From Acanthamoeba castellanii str. Neff (Eukaryota; Discosea; Longamoebia; Acanthamoebidae), in assembly GCF_000313135.1 (NCBI RefSeq), contig NW_004457658.1, forward strand, positions 3,985-24,203: DNA of 20,219 nt, given 5' to 3'. The first letter of the stretch is position 1; every line of letters begins with the position of its first letter. The notes beneath the pieces were generated by a model. That model did no database searches and had not been told where the DNA came from. It saw nothing but the letters and a program-made list of their open reading frames with translations. Position numbers and translations under genes: made by a program. Positions 18,058-20,219 of this stretch are shown here, piece after piece.

Positions 18058-19697
18058 ACACACACACACACAAACGCGCGCGCCGCACACGCACGAGGTT
18101 AGCTAAGAGTGTGCGGGCCAGGAAGAGACACGGGCGCGCGTACCTGCATGAAGTCGCCATAGGCGTCGATCTCGCAGCGCAGGGGTTTGACGCTTCGGTA
18201 GTACTGCAGCAGCGACTTGGCCACATTCGTGTCGAAGAAAAAGTTGCTGTCCACCATCACCTGTACTTACAAACAAAATAAGAATGAAATAATTAAAAAA
18301 AGCGATTAATCGAAACAATATTAATATAAGTAAATAATTAATAAAAATGATTTTGCACCTGTTGGTTGGACAGGAAGGCGCCGGCCTGCTTCATGAGCTC
18401 CATGGACGGCTTGTGCAGGAAGCGGCGGCAGGAGTGCACGGGGAGGAGGCTGGCGGCGTCATCATCAGAGCTGGGCGTGAGGCTCTTGGAGGACACCTCA
18501 TCGGAGAGGTTCTTCTCCAGCACGAACACGCCGTGGGTGAGGCCGATCTCGGCCTCGGCCGGGTGCGACATCGCGGTGAAGCCCGCGTTGTGGAAATTGC
18601 AGCCTGTAACCGGCCACCAATCACAAGTCAGCGAGCTTGCAACACATTCCAATATATATATGTATATGTATATATAATATCATGCGGTGACGTGCTGTCG
18701 ACATCTGTGACACCAGGGCAGTTGCGTAAAAGAGTATACTCTTTAAAACAAGTTACCTGTGGACTCGAAGAGTTCGATGTCGTCGGCGCAGGAGATGAAC
18801 ACGCCCGACTTCATGTTGCGCGGGAAGTCGATGAACATCACAAACTTGAGTTCCAGCATGGAGCACCCCGGACCGCCCTCCACTGTCAACGACCAGGGCC
18901 GACAATGGTGAGCTCATGCGTCGCACGACACAATGGCGCACGACACGACGGCACACACGACGACACGCACCAAGGGAATAGGGCACGGAGGCGAAGATCT
19001 TGCCGGTGGCGCTGTGGTTGGGGAGTCGCTTGCTGTAGCCGCCCGCGTGGATGATCAGGACCTTCACTACAACCGGACGAGAACCAACATTTAAGTGAAT
19101 AAAAAAACAAATAGATAATTAATAAATAATAACAAATGCAGGCGTGCAATGGCAAGAGTGGTGAGGGAGCCCGGGTACGCTGATAGAGCTGAGGGCCGTA
19201 GAGCTCGTCGAGCAGGTGGAGCACGTGCATGGTCGAACCGCCGCAGCCGATCTTGTCGCCCGGCGGATCCTCGACCACGAGGTACCTGGACGTGCAGGTA
19301 CCAACAGAAGATTGTTAGAGGCGAACACGACACGCAACACACGCGACAACACACGCGACGCACGACGCACGACACACGACACACGACACACAGACGGGTA
19401 CTCACTTGACGTGGGAGGGGATGGAGCCCTGCTGCCGCCTTTCGTCGAGCTGGCACTCGTAGAAGCGCTTCTGGTCCTGGTCCGCAGCCGTCACCACAAC
19501 CACCTCCCAAAAGTCTGTGGGCCACCACCATGAGCACATAAGCTTACGGTTGATTAATCAAATCAATCCACACTTCGACAAAACAACACACCTTGCGGTG
19601 GGGCATGAGCGGCCTCGGCGATGACAGCCAAGTAGTCGGTCGTCTTGCGGCGCTGGATGGCAGCAAAATCGAGTGCTGCGCAGCTGCTTGCCTCCAT
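16717..19697 (-). CDS. FPGT: Fucose-1-phosphate guanylyltransferase (GDP-fucose pyrophosphorylase)
   Basis: Twelve exons (19697-19592, 19514-19406, 19285-19179, 19066-18971, 18882-18757, 18603-18359, 18260-18144, 17961-17781, 17670-17604, 17525-17391, 17312-17016, 16942-16717) sum exactly to 603 codons plus stop, about the length of animal FPGT. Recognisable blocks: DFWEVVVVTAADQDQ; GDKIGCGGSTMHVLHLLDEL; the nucleotide-binding IIHAGGYSKRLPN (residues 112-124); FISCADDIELF; THGVFVLE; CRRFLHKPS; LRCEIDAYGDFMQ; LLKGTQLNV; a C-terminal left-handed helix region (SVVEYCRL); and a final LSWEEALKCKD. It makes GDP-L-fucose from fucose-1-phosphate and GTP in the cytosolic salvage path. No GHMP fucokinase domain is fused, unlike plant FKGP or Bacteroides Fkp, so a separate fucokinase is expected elsewhere. 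The start is close to the divergent gene at 19774. Confidence 0.93.
17703..17772 (+). repeat. Degenerate 7-bp repeat (GAGCAAA/GAGCGAA) in FPGT intron
   Basis: Several tandem heptamers alternating gagcaaa and gagcgaa fill the FPGT intron 17780-17671 and give it a strong purine bias on the plus strand. Confidence 0.75.
17998..18071 (+). repeat. (CA)n microsatellite in FPGT intron
   Basis: A pure AC run of about 50 bp with flanking CACGA units lies in the 182-nt intron 18143-17962. It is flanked by repeated acgcacgac units at 17969-17999. Confidence 0.9.
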
Positions 19698-19773
19698 CAC
19701 ATGAAGAACAAAAAGAAAAGAAACAGAAAAGAAATTCTTTTCTATTCTAATTGTTTGCGCAAACAGTCCAGGC
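19698..19773. promoter_or_regulatory. Bidirectional promoter spacer with perfect palindrome
   Basis: Only 76 bp separate the ATG of FPGT (minus, 19697) from the ATG of the divergent gene (plus, 19774). The spacer holds a purine-rich A/G tract and the perfect 14-bp palindrome TGTTTGCGCAAACA at 19752-19765, just 8 bp before the plus-strand ATG. A shared control site is inferred. Confidence 0.5.
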
Positions 19774-20219
19774 ATGCGCCAGTCGTCTGTGTCGGTACGC
19801 ATCGCCTGCGATGGCGTCGAACACGCTTTGTGCCTGGACAAGGATGTAGACCCCGCCCTTTTGCAGGTACACCCCTTTTGTTTATAATTTTTTTTAATTG
19901 TTAACAAAATAACAATAAAATTGCACCCAATGAAGCACAAGCTGCGTGGCCAGTTCGGTCTGCCGCTGGCGCTCGAACCGATGGGGCTCCTCCTTGCGCC
20001 CGACCCCGCGGGCCCGTTCTGTTCTTCGCCGACCTGCCCAACTGCGATCTCTCCGCCACACTTCACAGCGATCGCCTGTACGAGCTCGTTCTACGCGAAG
20101 CACGTACGCCCTCAACACGCAACACGCAACACGCAACACGCAACACGCAACACGCAACACGCAACACGCAACACGCAACACGCAACACGCAACACGCAAC
20201 ACGCAACACGCAACACTTG
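19774..20219 (+). CDS. Start of an unidentified gene with a possible ubiquitin-fold N-terminus (partial)
   Basis: Exon 1 (19774-19866) encodes 31 residues, with VRIACDGVEHALCLDKD. After a 69-nt AT-rich intron (19867-19935), exon 2 reads FGLPLALEPMGLLLAPDP. At the C-run 20013-20015 the sensible frame changes by one base and goes on as VLFFADLPNCDLSATLHSD to LVLRE near 20099. A donor (gtacgc at 20104) then opens an intron made of heptamer repeats up to the window end. The beta-strand-like pattern recalls Ras-binding or ubiquitin-fold N-termini of signalling proteins such as ELMO or formins, but the family is not recognised. The frame break may be a missing C in the assembly. Confidence 0.5.
20113..20217 (+). 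repeat. Heptanucleotide tandem repeat (CAACACG)15
   Basis: About 15 almost perfect CAACACG units run to the edge of the window, where the last one breaks. It appears to sit inside an intron of the gene starting at 19774. The array may continue beyond the window or mark a contig end. Confidence 0.9.

Noticed and set aside
20113..20219. CRISPR array or telomere
   Set aside because: Units are contiguous 7-mers with no spacers, and the sequence is not a known telomere repeat.

Overview
The window looks like nuclear DNA of a free-living amoebozoan, most likely Acanthamoeba or a close relative. Coding exons are GC-rich and cut by many short GT-AG introns, mostly 55-180 nt. Genes are very tightly packed on both strands, and simple repeats sit mainly in introns. 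This assignment is inference from gene structure and protein families; no species-specific marker was checked. All exon coordinates were built by hand from reading-frame continuity, splice dinucleotides and family conservation.

Layout. (1) 1-7333 (+): the 3' part of a very large helical-repeat protein (about 2075 residues in the window) with a long Ser/Arg-rich linker. (2) 7470-8140 (+): a small Cys-rich, RING-like protein. (3) 8858-8542 (-): a short secreted peptide with eight cysteines in knottin-like spacing, with a TATA box and an 88-bp TTGG-type microsatellite in its leader. (4) 9400-9180 (-): a truncated, frame-broken 3' relic of a cytosine-C5 methyltransferase, Dnmt2-like. (5) 9460-12468 (+): a TBC-domain Rab-GAP with a long disordered N-terminus. 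(6) 12620-13360 (+): an AlkB-type Fe(II)/2-oxoglutarate dioxygenase, possibly spliced in frame onto the TBC gene. (7) 14785-13415 (-): phytochelatin synthase, catalytic domain only. (8) about 15532-16505 (+): a TALE homeodomain protein. (9) 19697-16717 (-): fucose-1-phosphate guanylyltransferase in 12 exons. (10) 19774-beyond the end (+): the start of an unidentified gene, divergent from (9) across a 76-bp spacer.

These genes do not form one obvious pathway. They are ordinary eukaryotic housekeeping and regulatory genes: heavy-metal/thiol chemistry, GDP-fucose salvage, Rab regulation, nucleic-acid or protein demethylation, and transcription. The least ordinary items are the possible TBC-AlkB fusion, the knottin-like secreted peptide, the Dnmt2-like relic, and a perfect 14-bp palindrome in the tiny divergent promoter. 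Several C-runs sit where a reading frame breaks by one base, so some apparent frameshifts may be base-calling errors.
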